A stretch of DNA of 64,000 nucleotides from Lentzea guizhouensis (GCF_001701025.1 NZ_CP016793.1:1674001-1738000); one strand, 5' to 3'; positions 34,320-49,459 are shown, numbered from the stretch's first letter. The notes: generated from the sequence alone by a model not told the origin. Numbers and translations: made by a program.

Positions 34320-35060
34320 CAGAACTCCCCCAAGTCGTTGAGTGGTTCGTAGCCGATCCGCTGATCGAGTTCGGGATCGGGTTGGTCAGGTCCGCGAAGA
34401 GGAGGACCTTGGTGGTGCCCCTGTCCAGGGTCCATTGGCTGGCCGTCTCGCTGACTGCGGCGCCGTAGCCGTGCCTGCGGTGGTTCGGTGGTGTGTGGAC
34501 GGGTCCGGTGCGGGACATGCCGGTGTGCGGGACGCTCGCGACCGCCCAGGCGACCGGGGTGCGGTCGACCTCCCGCCCAGGAAGTGGCCATTGCCGAGCC
34601 GTGGCTCACTGCGCACAACCTCGGTCGTCTGCAGCGAGCCGCGCACGGCCTCGGTTGTCTTCTCGGCCGGTGCCTCGGGGGCGGCTTCCGCGGTGAACGC
34701 GTGGCGCCAGGCGCCGAGGAGCTCGAGTTTCTACGTCGTGCTCGGTGGCGGGGCGGGCGGAACCGGCGACGGCCGGCGGGGCCAGGGTGCCGAGTCGGGA
34801 GAGCCTGGTGCTCAGGGACTCGACGTAGTCGTGGCCGGGTGCTGTGGCGAGCGCCTCGGACCTGTCTCTCGGGCCGGTGACGCCGGGTGCGTCCGGGGTG
34901 GTCTCGGCAGCGGTTCGCGCCGTCAGGTCCACCGCGGTGACCGGGAGGTCGGCTGGCTGGAGTGGCCTGGGTGGTGGCGTGCAGGCCGGCGGTTCGATCA
35001 CCTCACCATTCTTGAGGAAGGAGGCGGGTTCGGGAGGTGCTCGGGCGGTTTCTTCGTGAT
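34316..35060 (-). pseudogene. GNAT acetyltransferase pseudogene, tandem paralogue
   Basis: Pieces of a protein like the downstream GNAT are found in order in different frames: VTGPRDRSEALATA, LSTRLSRLGTLAPPAVAGSA, GNGHFL, MSRTGPVHTPPNHRRHGYGA, LLFADLTNPIPNSI and QRIGYEPLNDLGEFW with stop at 34318-34316. At least three frameshifts separate them. The 5' limit near 35060 is approximate. It is clearly non-functional. Confidence 0.8.
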
Positions 35061-35207
35061 CATGGGTGCCCCTCTCGCGATTCCATATTTGGCGGCGAAG
35101 ATGACCATGAGGTTGGGACGGGTTGAGGTCGTGCAATGAGGAGACGGCCGGCTGCGGGGATCGGGACAGGGTTCACCTGATCGGGCGAGGCCGGGTGGTG
35201 GAGACAG

Positions 35208-35259
35208 CAGAAGACCCCTGAGGGGAGCACTGGTGTGCTCGACCCTCAGGGGTCTTCTG
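35208..35259 (-). terminator. rRNA operon terminator
   Basis: A perfect 17-bp stem (35208-35224 with 35243-35259) with an inner 6-bp extension (35225-35230 with 35235-35240), just downstream of 5S rRNA on the minus strand. Confidence 0.9.
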
Positions 35260-35267
35260 TACGTAAG

Positions 35268-35385
35268 TTCGGCGGCGACCTACTCTCCCACACCGTAACC
35301 AGTGCAGTACCATCGGCGCAGAAGGGCTTAACTACCGGGTTCGGAATGGGACCGGGTGTTTCCCCAACGCTATAACCACCGAAAC
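35268..35385 (-). rRNA. rrf: 5S ribosomal RNA
   Basis: The reverse complement begins GTTTCGGTGGTTATAGCG and ends GGTCGCCGCCGAA, with the conserved ACACCCGGTCCCATTCCGAA segment. Length about 118 nt. The ends are placed by base pairing of the terminal helix and may be off by one or two bases. Confidence 0.93.
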
Positions 35386-35476
35386 ACTATGAAATTACAA
35401 CCAGCAACCCCGCGGGGTCGCGATCGGTTCTGGTTGTTCTTCCAGAACCGCACAGTGGATGCGTAGCGTCTTTGTA

Positions 35477-40412
<4,936 letters not shown>

Positions 40413-40529
40413 AAGGATTGTGTTTGATCGCTCCAGACGGAATATGTCTGGCATCAATCTGTTCTACTCAAAGGAACTACCTCGACGAGGAGGTAATTCA
40501 TATATTACTGGCTGTGTTATCGGCACGCT

Positions 40530-40548
40530 GTTGAGTTCTCAAAGAACA
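40530..40548 (-). promoter_or_regulatory. rrn leader antitermination box
   Basis: TGTTCTTTGAGAACTCAAC on the minus strand, about 118 bp before 16S rRNA. The same word recurs in the 16S-23S spacer, as expected for rrn boxA/Nus sites. Confidence 0.7.
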
Positions 40549-40606
40549 CGCGCTCACCGGTTCCAGTCTCCGTTTCCGGAGGCTTTCTCTCGGGGCTTGT
40601 GTTGAA

Positions 40607-40636
40607 AGCTTAGCTCGTTCGTTTTCGCTTTGTCAA
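40607..40636 (-). promoter_or_regulatory. rrn promoter P4 (proximal)
   Basis: Minus strand: -35 TTGACA at 40636-40631, 18-bp spacer, -10 TAAGCT at 40612-40607; about 190 bp before 16S. Confidence 0.75.
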
Positions 40637-40703
40637 ATCGCTGTTTCCGGCGATTCAGGCTCTGCTCAAACTTGCTTCGCATTCAGTTTTTGGCTTAGTT
40701 CAG

Positions 40704-40733
40704 AAGTTATCCGAGTGGCTTTCCCGGTGTCAA
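40704..40733 (-). promoter_or_regulatory. rrn promoter P3
   Basis: Minus strand: -35 TTGACA at 40733-40728, 18-bp spacer, -10 TAACTT at 40709-40704. Confidence 0.75.
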
Positions 40734-40805
40734 ATCGGGGTCGTTTTCCGATCCCGGACAGCACGTTAGGCCGTTCATTTACTTCTGGGGGTTTGACGCC
40801 GTGAT

Positions 40806-40834
40806 ACTTTACCCGGCCCGTTCCGCGGTGTCAA
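40806..40834 (-). promoter_or_regulatory. rrn promoter P2
   Basis: Minus strand: -35 TTGACA at 40834-40829, 17-bp spacer, -10 TAAAGT at 40811-40806. Confidence 0.78.
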
Positions 40835-40870
40835 CCGCTCGTTCCGGGGGTCTCGCTGGCGACCCGGAGA

Positions 40871-40899
40871 AAGTTACTCACCGGGACGATCAGTGTCAA
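40871..40899 (-). promoter_or_regulatory. rrn promoter P1 (distal)
   Basis: Minus strand: -35 TTGACA at 40899-40894, 17-bp spacer, -10 TAACTT at 40876-40871. The -35 overlaps the stop codon of the upstream glycosyltransferase gene. Confidence 0.75.
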
Positions 40900-43800
40900 A
40901 TCGCCTGGTCAGCGGGCTGCTTGATCGGCACGGACGGCGGCGGAGCAGCCGGCTTGGCGCCGACCGGACGCGGTCGCAGCCACAGGGTGACCGAACGCAG
41001 ACCCTCCATCGCACGCACGATCTGCTCGGGAGAAGCGGCCTGACGGGTGGCCAGCGGCACCAGGTCGTAGCCCCAGATGCCGAACTCCTTGAGGACCGTC
41101 ACCGGATCGTCACCGAAGTCGGCGGTCGCGGTGGCGGAGAACTCGAGGAACACCTGCGGGCGGTCCCGGCGCAACAACCGCACCAGGCCGGCCAGCGCGC
41201 GATGGCCGCGACCGGGCGTGTCGACGCGGACGACGGAAAGCTTCATCCCCTGTGCCAGGGCGATCTCGTCGAGCTCCTTGTCGAGCCGCACCGCGCGCAC
41301 GCGTGGGACGTCATCGCCGGCGTCGGCCGGCAACGGCGACACGGACACACCGCCGGTCAAGGTCGGTGCGGCCGCGAGCTCGCCCGCGCTCTCCCACGCG
41401 GCGCCCTCGATCACGGTCATCCGCGCGGCCACCGCGGCCGGCAGGTTCGCCGACACGTTGTGCCTCAGCAACGCCGCCGCACCCGGATCGGGCTCGACGG
41501 CGACAACCGCGCCCATCAGCCCGAGGCGGGACAACACGCGAATGGAGTGGTAACCGACGTACGCACCGATGTCGAGGAAGATGCCGTCCGGCTCCACATT
41601 CGAGTCGAGCACCTCGGCGAGGTCTGGCTCCCACACGCCGTTGGACGACAACAGCGGCAACATGAACGCGTCGTCGGAGGGCAGGCGCATCATGCCCGCG
41701 TCGCACAACACCAGTGAGCTGCGCACCCCGGGCACGTCAGCGGACTTCTCGTGCTGGCGGACGACCACCCGGCGCAACGCGTCGGCGGTCTGTTGTGCGT
41801 GGTGAGCGGCGCGGACGGCGGCGTCGAGCCGGGTGTCGCGCTCGCGGAACACCTCGACGACCTGCGACTCCAGGGAGTCGATCCGGTCGAGGGTGCGGTC
41901 GAGCGCCACGGTCAGCTTGTCGATCCGCTCGGCCAGCACGTCGTTGGTCTTGGCGCGCTTGGCGGCCTCGGCGACGACGGCGTCCTCGATGTCGCGCAGC
42001 CGCCTGCCCTGCCCGGCCATGTCGGCGCGGACCCGGACGACGCCGTCGTCGACGCCGACGAGCTGGTCGACGAAGTGGGACTGGCGGGCGGCGACCTGCT
42101 CGACCTCGGCGCGCAGCAGTTCGAGCTCACCGGCGCCGACGCCGGCCCTCAGCGCGTCCTGCCGGTTGACCAGCTCGGACACTGTGCGCTCGACACCGTC
42201 GACGAGGGTGTGGAGCACTTCTCGCATGTGGTTGTCGTAGTGGTCCAACGCGCGCAACATGACCTTGCGCAGCGCGGGTGCCATGGGCGTTCGATGCGCG
42301 GATCCCACGTCGGGCTGGCGCAGTAAAGCGTGCTTGGCCGACTGCAGGGCGAGCAGCGGGTCGATCTCGGGGCGCGGTTTCGGCCTGCGTGCCCGCCATC
42401 CCCGATAGGAGTGTTCGACGCGCTCACGCAGAAGCTCGCCAACGCGCGCGATGGACCGCACGGACAGCACGTGCTCACGGGCGGCAACGCCCAGTGCCGC
42501 CGCGGTGCCCAGGTCGTCGGCCAGCGACCGCATCAACTTCGCGGCGGCCTGCACGTCGGGTTCGGAGCCCTGGTGGCACGGCACGAGCACGGCGGTCTTG
42601 CCGAACAGCTCGGCCACCGCGCCGTGGTCGGACGCCAGCACGGGGATGCCCCGCACCGCGAGCTCGGCCAGGCGCAGCGCGATCCGGTCGTCGGCGCCGG
42701 CGCGGTGCAGCGACACCACGACGTCGGCGGTCTGGCACACGTCCAGGTCCTCGACCAGGGAGATCCGCTGGTCGGACGACGTGGCCAGGCGCAGCCGCTC
42801 GGCCGCCTCGGGGTGTTCGAACGCCCCGGACACGGCGATCTGCAACGAGACGTCCGTGCGATCAGGGAACGCGCTCAAGAACGCCGACACCGCACCTAGC
42901 ACGTTGCCGGGCCTGTCCAGCGCGTGGTCCGCGACAGCCGCGAACACCACCACCGAACCGGGCTCGTGCTCACGTGCGCCTGTGTCGTGCACCGGCACCG
43001 GGACCGCACGCACGATCGGTCCGCCGATGCGTTCGGCGGCGGCACGCGACGACTCGGAAGGCACCCACAGCTCGTTCACGCCCCCGCGGTCGTCCGCGGG
43101 TGAGGCGTCCAGCGCGATGTCGACGACGAACCGGCCGTCGGGCACCTCGTAGTCGTCGGACGTGCGCACGACGACGGGGTAACCGGCGGAGTCGGAGACC
43201 GGCAGCCCGGACGCCCGTGCGGCCGCCAGCACCAGCTCGTACAACGGCCCGTTGCCGACCACCGACACACCGAGCTGGTCCAGCAACGCCGGGCCCTCGG
43301 ACCGTGGCTGCGGCACGGCGGGCACGGGCAACCGCCCGGACGCCACGCCCGCACCGGCACACCACTCGCGCCAGGCCTCGAAATCAGCACCGAACGGCGC
43401 GGGGAACTGCTGCTGCAGCGCGCTGTCGGCACGCCACACGGCGTCCGCCCACCGCGTGCCGCCTTGCTCGGTCTGCTCGCACGCCCAGATGAGGAACCCA
43501 CCACCACCGTCCTCGCCGAACGCGGGCAGCGGTGTCGGCACGGCGGCGCGGTAGTCGGCGCGCAGCTCGGACGGGATGACCGTGCCGTCGACCAGCGCAC
43601 CGAAGCGGTACGGCACCGGCGCCGTGGTCCAGCCGCAGCGCACCAGTTCGGCGCGGTAGGCCGTGCACAGCTCGGCGACCAGCGGGTGTTCGGAGAGCAG
43701 CACGCGCGGCCGTTCGACGAACTCGGCCGACAGCATCCACGGCCGCAGCGGGTCGAAGCCCGCGAAGTGCATGGTCAGCAGGTCGTCGCCGAGGACCGTC

Positions 43801-44426
43801 AGCGTGCCCGACTCGGAGCGGTGCAGCGGCCGGTCGGCGACGTTCCAGACCGACAACCCGATCCGTGCGTCGCGCACGACGTGGTGCGGCACGATCGCCG
43901 GCATGTCCAGCGCGCCGAGGTAGGGCTCGGCGCCGGGGCCGACCGCGATGAAACCGGGGTCGAACGCGCCGTGCTCGTGCAGCTCCCACGGCCCCGGCTG
44001 CAGCCCGTCGTCCGGCAGCGGCCGCAACGTGCGCGGCAGCATCACCACCGGCGCCGTGCGCAGCGCTTCCAGCACGACCTTCGTGAGCGAGCCGAACACC
44101 TGCACGCACGGGTCGAGGTAGAGCACCGGCATGCCCTGCTGCAGCAACGCCTCCAGCAGCCGCGGCAGCATCGCCGCCTTCAGCTCGGCCGCTTCGCGCG
44201 CGGTCGCCAGCACGTGCAGCTCGAGCTCGGACACCCCGATCTCGAGCGGCGTGATGAGCCCGGGACCGGCGTGCTCCGGCTGCGCGTCGACGATGAGCGC
44301 GACGAACCTGCCCTCGGGGTGCTCCGCGAGGAAGGAGTTGGACAGCACCTTGACCGCGGGCAGCTCCGCCGCCGTGGCGACCGTGCACGCGCAGATCGTC
44401 GGCTGGAACTCGGGTACCTCTGTCAC
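40896..44426 (-). CDS. Glycosyltransferase-FkbM methyltransferase fusion
   Basis: A 1176-residue multidomain protein, probably acting on a surface glycan. Residues 1-340 look like a nucleotide-sugar transferase-type domain (CACTVATAAELPAVKVLSNS, then FLAEHPEGRF; LYLDPCVQVFGSL). The middle 380 residues resemble a GT-B/family 1 transferase half (LASDHGAVAELFGKTAVLVP). A coiled-coil region follows (LDRTLDRIDSLESQVVEVFR). The last 260 residues are an FkbM-type SAM methyltransferase (FLDIGAYVGYHSIRVLSRLG, VAVEPDPGAAALLRHNVSAN). GTG 44426 is the first start before recognisable sequence and has a weak ribosome-binding site. It lies directly upstream of the rrn promoters. Confidence 0.82.
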   Translation of the reverse strand: MTEVPEFQPTICACTVATAAELPAVKVLSNSFLAEHPEGRFVALIVDAQPEHAGPGLITPLEIGVSELELHVLATAREAAELKAAMLPRLLEALLQQGMPVLYLDPCVQVFGSLTKVVLEALRTAPVVMLPRTLRPLPDDGLQPGPWELHEHGAFDPGFIAVGPGAEPYLGALDMPAIVPHHVVRDARIGLSVWNVADRPLHRSESGTLTVLGDDLLTMHFAGFDPLRPWMLSAEFVERPRVLLSEHPLVAELCTAYRAELVRCGWTTAPVPYRFGALVDGTVIPSELRADYRAAVPTPLPAFGEDGGGGFLIWACEQTEQGGTRWADAVWRADSALQQQFPAPFGADFEAWREWCAGAGVASGRLPVPAVPQPRSEGPALLDQLGVSVVGNGPLYELVLAAARASGLPVSDSAGYPVVVRTSDDYEVPDGRFVVDIALDASPADDRGGVNELWVPSESSRAAAERIGGPIVRAVPVPVHDTGAREHEPGSVVVFAAVADHALDRPGNVLGAVSAFLSAFPDRTDVSLQIAVSGAFEHPEAAERLRLATSSDQRISLVEDLDVCQTADVVVSLHRAGADDRIALRLAELAVRGIPVLASDHGAVAELFGKTAVLVPCHQGSEPDVQAAAKLMRSLADDLGTAAALGVAAREHVLSVRSIARVGELLRERVEHSYRGWRARRPKPRPEIDPLLALQSAKHALLRQPDVGSAHRTPMAPALRKVMLRALDHYDNHMREVLHTLVDGVERTVSELVNRQDALRAGVGAGELELLRAEVEQVAARQSHFVDQLVGVDDGVVRVRADMAGQGRRLRDIEDAVVAEAAKRAKTNDVLAERIDKLTVALDRTLDRIDSLESQVVEVFRERDTRLDAAVRAAHHAQQTADALRRVVVRQHEKSADVPGVRSSLVLCDAGMMRLPSDDAFMLPLLSSNGVWEPDLAEVLDSNVEPDGIFLDIGAYVGYHSIRVLSRLGLMGAVVAVEPDPGAAALLRHNVSANLPAAVAARMTVIEGAAWESAGELAAAPTLTGGVSVSPLPADAGDDVPRVRAVRLDKELDEIALAQGMKLSVVRVDTPGRGHRALAGLVRLLRRDRPQVFLEFSATATADFGDDPVTVLKEFGIWGYDLVPLATRQAASPEQIVRAMEGLRSVTLWLRPRPVGAKPAAPPPSVPIKQPADQAI

Positions 44427-44445
44427 GGAGAGCAACGTATCGGCC

Positions 44446-45789
44446 TCACAGCACGGGAAGAAGAGTGCGCAACTCGTACGGGGTGACGCTTCGACGGTAC
44501 GCGTCCCACTCCGTCCTCTTGTTGCGCAGGAAGAAGTCGTAGACGTGCTCGCCGAGCGCTTCGGGGAGCAGTTCCGAGTTCTCCATCTCGGCGAGTGCCT
44601 CGCCGAGGTTCTGCGGCAGGTTCGCGTAGCCGGCGGCACGGCGTTCGCGGTCGGTCAGCGACCACACGTCGTCCTCGGCGGGCGGCGGCAGCTCGTAGCC
44701 CTTTTCGATGCCCTTGAGGCCGGCGGCCAGGATCACCGAGTACGCCAGGTACGGGTTGCACGCGGAGTCGAGCGAGCGGACCTCGACGCGGCGCGACGAC
44801 GACTTGCCGGGCGAGTACATCGGCACACGGACCAATGCCGAGCGGTTGGCGTGTCCCCAGCACACGGCCGTGGGTGCCTCGCCGCCGACGATCAGGCGCT
44901 TGTAGGAGTTGACCCACTGGTTCGTGACGCCGGAGATCTCGCGTGCGTGCTTGAGGATGCCCGCGACGAACTGCTTGCCGATCTCGGAGAGCTGGTACGG
45001 GTCCTCTTCGTCGTAGAACGCGTTGCGGTCGCCCTCGAACAGCGAGAAGTGCGTGTGCATGCCGGAGCCCGGCTGGTCGGAGAACGGCTTGGGCATGAAC
45101 GAGGCGCGCACGGCTTGCGTGATCGCGACCTCCTTCACCACGTACCGGAACGTCATGACGTTGTCGGCCATGGTCAGCGCGTCGGCGTAGCGCAGGTCGA
45201 TCTCCTGCTGGCCGGGCGCGCCCTCGTGGTGGCTGAACTCGACGGAGATGCCCATGGCCTCCAGCGCCTCGATGGCGTGGCGGCGGAAGTGCGTGGCGGT
45301 CTCGTGCGAGGTCTGGTCGAAGAACCCGCCGTTGTCCGCGGGGATGGGCTCGCTGCCGTCGGCGGGCAGGTCCTTGAGCAGGAAGAACTCGATCTCGGGG
45401 TGCACGTAGCAGGTGAACCCGGCCTCGCTGGCCCTGGACAGGGTCCTGCGCAGCACGTGCCGCGGGTCGGCCCACGACGGGGAGCCGTCCGGCATGGTGA
45501 TGTCGCAGAACATGCGCGCGGAGTAGTTGTTGCCCTCCGGCGTCTGCCAGGGCAGCACCTGGAACGTGGCGGGGTCCGGCTTCGCGACCATGTCCGACTC
45601 GTAGACGCGGGCGAAGCCCTCGATCGCGGAGCCGTCGAAGCCGATGCCCTCGCTGAAGGCGCCTTCGAGCTCGGCGGGGGCGACCGCCACGGACTTCAGG
45701 AAGCCCAGGACGTCGGTGAACCAGAGCCGGACGAACCGGATGTCGCGTTCCTCTAGCGTGCGGAGCACGAACTCCTGCTGGCGGTCCAT
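44446..45789 (-). CDS. glnA2: Glutamine synthetase-like GlnA2
   Basis: A 447-residue second type I glutamine synthetase-fold enzyme, matching Rv2222/GlnA2 by order near glnA1 and glnE. Signatures: IGFDGSAIEGFARV, PEIEFFLL, SGMHTHFSLFEGD, NRSALVRVPMY. Where GlnA1 has LYELPPEE with the adenylylated Tyr, this protein has DDVWSLTDRERR, so it should not be controlled by GlnE. GlnA2 proteins are glutamine synthetases of minor role or act on other amines; the substrate cannot be set from sequence. ATG 45789 is used. Confidence 0.92.
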   Translation of the reverse strand: MDRQQEFVLRTLEERDIRFVRLWFTDVLGFLKSVAVAPAELEGAFSEGIGFDGSAIEGFARVYESDMVAKPDPATFQVLPWQTPEGNNYSARMFCDITMPDGSPSWADPRHVLRRTLSRASEAGFTCYVHPEIEFFLLKDLPADGSEPIPADNGGFFDQTSHETATHFRRHAIEALEAMGISVEFSHHEGAPGQQEIDLRYADALTMADNVMTFRYVVKEVAITQAVRASFMPKPFSDQPGSGMHTHFSLFEGDRNAFYDEEDPYQLSEIGKQFVAGILKHAREISGVTNQWVNSYKRLIVGGEAPTAVCWGHANRSALVRVPMYSPGKSSSRRVEVRSLDSACNPYLAYSVILAAGLKGIEKGYELPPPAEDDVWSLTDRERRAAGYANLPQNLGEALAEMENSELLPEALGEHVYDFFLRNKRTEWDAYRRSVTPYELRTLLPVL

Positions 45790-45830
45790 AACGCGCAGCC
45801 TAAGGCCTGAGGGGACTCTACGATCAACGC

Positions 45831-46466
45831 ATGTCCGCCCGTTGGTTGTTGGTTTGCGCACTCGCCCTGCTCACGAGCTGCACGTCCGGTGGAGATCTCC
45901 CCGATGGTGCGACCTTGCTCTCGAAATCGGCGGAGTCGATGCGCTCGGTGTCGAGCGTCCACTTCTCCATCAAGGTGGACGGGGAGCTCCCGGACGTGCC
46001 GGTGAAGGACGCCGACGGCGACCTCACCTCCGCCGGGGACTCCAAGGGCAACGCGAAGGTGAACTTCGCAGGTCAGCTGCTGTCCATCGAGTACGTGCTG
46101 ACCGGCGGCAACCTGCACTTCAAGGGCCCGACCGGCGGGTACACGAAGCTGCCGGCGGCGTTCGCGGGCCAGGTGTACGACCCGTCGGCGATCCTGAACC
46201 CGGACAAGGGTGTGGCGAAGGTCCTGTCGGCCGCGAAGGACCCGAAGACCAAGTCGTCCGGTGACGTGTCGGTGGTCGAGGCGACCGTGCCGAAGGACGT
46301 GGCCGCGGGCCTGGTGCCGGGGATCTCGTCCGACGTGAAGGCGACGTTCTCGATCGACAAGGACTCGAAGCTGAAGAACGCGCTGTTCGAGCTGCCCGGC
46401 GGGCAGAAGGTCGACGTCGGGCTGACGGACTTCGACAAGCCCGTCACGGTGACGGCGCCGGCGTAA
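45831..46466 (+). CDS. LprG/LppX-family lipoprotein
   Basis: A 211-residue lipoprotein. The signal peptide ends in the lipobox LTSC at about residue 17, giving an outer-face lipid anchor. The remainder is the LppX/LprAFG fold (VHFSIKVDGELPDVPVKDAD, then GNAKVNFAGQLLSIEYVLTG), a hydrophobic pocket carrying acylated lipids in mycobacteria. The next gene starts three bases after its stop and encodes a DHA2-type transporter, the same pairing as LprG and P55 (Rv1411c-Rv1410c). A lipid-export role is likely by context. Confidence 0.87.
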   Translation: MSARWLLVCALALLTSCTSGGDLPDGATLLSKSAESMRSVSSVHFSIKVDGELPDVPVKDADGDLTSAGDSKGNAKVNFAGQLLSIEYVLTGGNLHFKGPTGGYTKLPAAFAGQVYDPSAILNPDKGVAKVLSAAKDPKTKSSGDVSVVEATVPKDVAAGLVPGISSDVKATFSIDKDSKLKNALFELPGGQKVDVGLTDFDKPVTVTAPA

Positions 46467-46469
46467 CCG

Positions 46470-47981
46470 ATGCGCAAGGTCGCCCTCGCCGCGTCCGGCG
46501 CGGCTGTGCTCTTAGGCGCGTTGGACGCGTACGTCGTCGTAGGCGTGCTCACGGACATGGTGCGCGATCTGGGCATCGCGGTGAACCAGCTGGAGCAGGC
46601 CACGCCGATCGTCACCGGGTACCTGCTCGGGTACGTGGCGGGCATGCCGTTGCTGGGGCAGCTGTCGGACCGGCTGGGGCGGCGGTTCGTGCTGCAGGTG
46701 TCGCTGCTCGGGTTCCTGGTGGGGTCCGTGGTGACGGCGCTGGCCGCGGACGTGCCGTTGCTGGTGGCGGGCCGGGTGGTGCAGGGACTCGCCGGTGGTG
46801 CGTTGCTGCCGGTGACGATGGCGCTGGTCGCGGACCTGTGGGAGGCCGGGAAGCGGTCGACCGCGCTCGGGACCGTCGGTGCGGCGCAGGAGCTGGGGTC
46901 GGTGCTCGGCACCCTCTACGGCATCGGCGTGGCGACGCTGTTCAACGCGATGCCGTTGTTCGAGGCGTGGGAACCGCAGAGCTGGCGGTGGGTGTTCTGG
47001 GTCAACGTGCCGTTGGCGGTCATCGCGATGGTGATCGTGCAACGGACCGTGCCGAACACACGGCGTCCGGTTCGGATCGACGTCGTGGGTGGCGTTCTGC
47101 TCGCGGTGGCGTTGTCGTTACTCGTAGTGGCGTTGTACAACCCGACGCCCGCCGAGTCGGTGTTGCCGTCGTGGGGCTGGCCGGTGCTCGGTGCGGCCTT
47201 GGTGGCGTTGGTCGGTTTCTTCCTGTGGGAACGCCGTGCTGCCGTGCGGCTCATCGATCCCGAGGGTATGCAGTGGCGGCCGTTCTGGGCCGTGCTCGGG
47301 GTGTCGCTGGCGGCCGGTGCGGCGTTGATGGTGACGCTCGTCGACGTGGAGCTGTTCGCGCAAACGGTGCTACGGCGCGACTCTGCTGCTGCGGCGACCC
47401 TTCTGACGCGTTTCCTGGTCGCGCTGCCCGTCGGTGCGGTCCTGGGTGGACTGCTGGCCGGTCGGATCGGCGACCGCTGGGTGTCGTTCGGCGGTCTGGC
47501 GATCGCATCGGTGTCGTACGTGTTCATCGCGCGGTGGCCCGCTGACGTCAGCGGGCTGGTGCTCACGCGGGACCTCGCGATCGCCGGGTTCGGGCTGGGC
47601 CTGGTGATCGCGCCGTTGTCCGGTGCGGTGCTGCGGGTCGTGCCACCGGTGCGGCACGGCGTGGCGTCGGCGTTCGTCGTCGTCGCGCGCATGACGGGCA
47701 TGCTCGTCGGCGTGGCGGCGTTGTCCGCGTGGGGACTGCACCGCTTCCGCGAGCTCACGGCAGACCTGAACACCCCGCTGCCGTTCGGGGTCGAGCCCGC
47801 CGAGTTCCAGCGGCAGTTCGGCGAGTACCAGCGCAGGCTCACCGAGGCGCTGCTCACCGAGTACCACGAGATCTTCCTGATCACGTCGGTGATCTGCGCG
47901 CTCGGAGCGCTGGGATCGGTGTTCCTGCCAACCCGTCAGCAGACCGAGTCGGTCTCCGGCAGCCTCAGGTCCACCAGGTAG
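46470..47981 (+). CDS. P55-like DHA2-family MFS transporter
   Basis: A 503-residue transporter with about 14 transmembrane helices. The first helix carries [14 protein letters not shown]; the loop signature is [20 protein letters not shown] and motif C is around [19 protein letters not shown]. Together with the lipoprotein gene three bases upstream it forms a P55/LprG-like unit that exports triacylglycerides and affects drug efflux in mycobacteria. The 3' end overlaps the convergent peptidase gene by 46 bp. Confidence 0.88.
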   Translation: MRKVALAASGAAVLLGALDAYVVVGVLTDMVRDLGIAVNQLEQATPIVTGYLLGYVAGMPLLGQLSDRLGRRFVLQVSLLGFLVGSVVTALAADVPLLVAGRVVQGLAGGALLPVTMALVADLWEAGKRSTALGTVGAAQELGSVLGTLYGIGVATLFNAMPLFEAWEPQSWRWVFWVNVPLAVIAMVIVQRTVPNTRRPVRIDVVGGVLLAVALSLLVVALYNPTPAESVLPSWGWPVLGAALVALVGFFLWERRAAVRLIDPEGMQWRPFWAVLGVSLAAGAALMVTLVDVELFAQTVLRRDSAAAATLLTRFLVALPVGAVLGGLLAGRIGDRWVSFGGLAIASVSYVFIARWPADVSGLVLTRDLAIAGFGLGLVIAPLSGAVLRVVPPVRHGVASAFVVVARMTGMLVGVAALSAWGLHRFRELTADLNTPLPFGVEPAEFQRQFGEYQRRLTEALLTEYHEIFLITSVICALGALGSVFLPTRQQTESVSGSLRSTR

Positions 47982-49459
47982 TTCGTGCCCACGCCGTCCA
48001 CGCAGCCGATGCCCGCGAGGAACGCCGTGTGCTGGTTGCCGTTGTACGTCAGCAGTCGCGCACCCAGGGCCTGGGCGAGGTCCACGCCGGACTGGTAGGG
48101 CGTCGCCGGGTCACCGGTCGTCGACACCACCAGCACCTGCGGCAGTCCCCGCACGTTCGGCGGATGCGGTTCCGACGTGTGCGGGGCCGGCCAGAACGCG
48201 CACGGGCCGAGCGCCGTCTCGTCGGTGGGGACCGTGTCGTTGCCCAGCAGTTCCAGCAGCCGCCGCCGGTTGGACTCGAGGGTCGCGCGGTCCTTGATCG
48301 GTGGTTCGTCGACGCAGCGGATGGCCACGAACGCGTCCTGGATGCGGCTGTAGGTGCCGTCCTGGGCGCGGCCGAGGTACTGGTCGGCGAGCTGCAGCAG
48401 GGTCGTGCCGCGGTTCTGCCTGAGCTCCTGCAGTCCCTTGAAGGCGGTCTCCCACAACCGGTCCGTGTACATCGCCTGGATGATGGCGGTGTTCGCGTCC
48501 GAGTGGGACAGCTTGCGGTCGCCGACCGGCAGCGGTGCCTTCTTGAGCGGCTCGATCATCTGGCGGAACTTCTGCTCCGCCGTGTTCGTGTCCTTCCCGA
48601 TGGGACAGTCGCGTTGCGCGCACCAGCCGGCGAACCGCTGGAACGACTCCTCGAAGCCCTGCGCCTGACGTGCGGACGCGGCCACCTTGTCGGCGTTGGC
48701 CTCCACCGCGCCGTCGAGCACCATCGCGCGCACGTTGCGGGGGAACATCTCGGCGTACAAAGTGCCGATGCGCGTGCCGTAGGAGTAGCCGAGGTAGCTC
48801 AGCTTCTTCTCCCCCAACGCGGCGCGCAGCACGTCGACGTCCCGCACGACGTCCCGCGTGCCGACGTTGCGCAGCAGGTCGAGGCCACTGCGCTCGGCAC
48901 AGCGCTCGACGAAGAACTTGTTCTCCTGCTCGGTCTGGTTCGCGCTCTCGCCCTTGGGCCGCAACCTCTGCGCGTCCCGTTCCGCGTCGGTCAGGCACTG
49001 CACGCGGGGCTGGCTCGCGCCCACGCCGCGCGGGTCGAAGCCGACGATGTCGAACCGCTTGCCGACCGGGTTGTCCGGCTGCATGTTCGCGACGTGCGTC
49101 ATGCCCGAACCACCCGGACCGCCGGGGTTCACGACGAGCGAGCCGACCTTGCGCTGCTGCTCGGCGGCCGGTCGTCGCAACAGCCCGACCGTGATGGTCC
49201 CGATGTCCGGCTTCTCGTAGTCGAGCGGGACCTGCAGCCGGGCGCACTGGATGCCTTCGCGCTCGAACAGGCCCTTGCTCTTGGCATCGGTCGCGTAGGG
49301 CTGGCACGCGCCCCACGACAACACCTGCGCGTAGAAGCGCTCGACGCCCTTGCGCGCGGCGACCGGACTGCCGTCGATGCGCGCGTAGGACGTGGACGTG
49401 CCGAGCACGACGATCAGGGCGAACACGGCCGCGGTGACACGGGATCGCCGCTTCGTCAT
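47936..49459 (-). CDS. Secreted alpha/beta-hydrolase, CaeA/tripeptidyl-aminopeptidase-like
   Basis: A 507-residue exported hydrolase (signal sequence [20 protein letters not shown]) with the SCO7095/CaeA architecture. Oxyanion segment NPGGPGGSG, nucleophile Ser in [16 protein letters not shown], the long cap domain, then [20 protein letters not shown] and the catalytic His in GNQHTAF. Four conserved Cys near the C-terminus probably form disulfides. It would release N-terminal peptides outside the cell. ATG 49459 overlaps the stop of the paralogue upstream (ATGA). Confidence 0.9.
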   Translation of the reverse strand: MTKRRSRVTAAVFALIVVLGTSTSYARIDGSPVAARKGVERFYAQVLSWGACQPYATDAKSKGLFEREGIQCARLQVPLDYEKPDIGTITVGLLRRPAAEQQRKVGSLVVNPGGPGGSGMTHVANMQPDNPVGKRFDIVGFDPRGVGASQPRVQCLTDAERDAQRLRPKGESANQTEQENKFFVERCAERSGLDLLRNVGTRDVVRDVDVLRAALGEKKLSYLGYSYGTRIGTLYAEMFPRNVRAMVLDGAVEANADKVAASARQAQGFEESFQRFAGWCAQRDCPIGKDTNTAEQKFRQMIEPLKKAPLPVGDRKLSHSDANTAIIQAMYTDRLWETAFKGLQELRQNRGTTLLQLADQYLGRAQDGTYSRIQDAFVAIRCVDEPPIKDRATLESNRRRLLELLGNDTVPTDETALGPCAFWPAPHTSEPHPPNVRGLPQVLVVSTTGDPATPYQSGVDLAQALGARLLTYNGNQHTAFLAGIGCVDGVGTNYLVDLRLPETDSVC

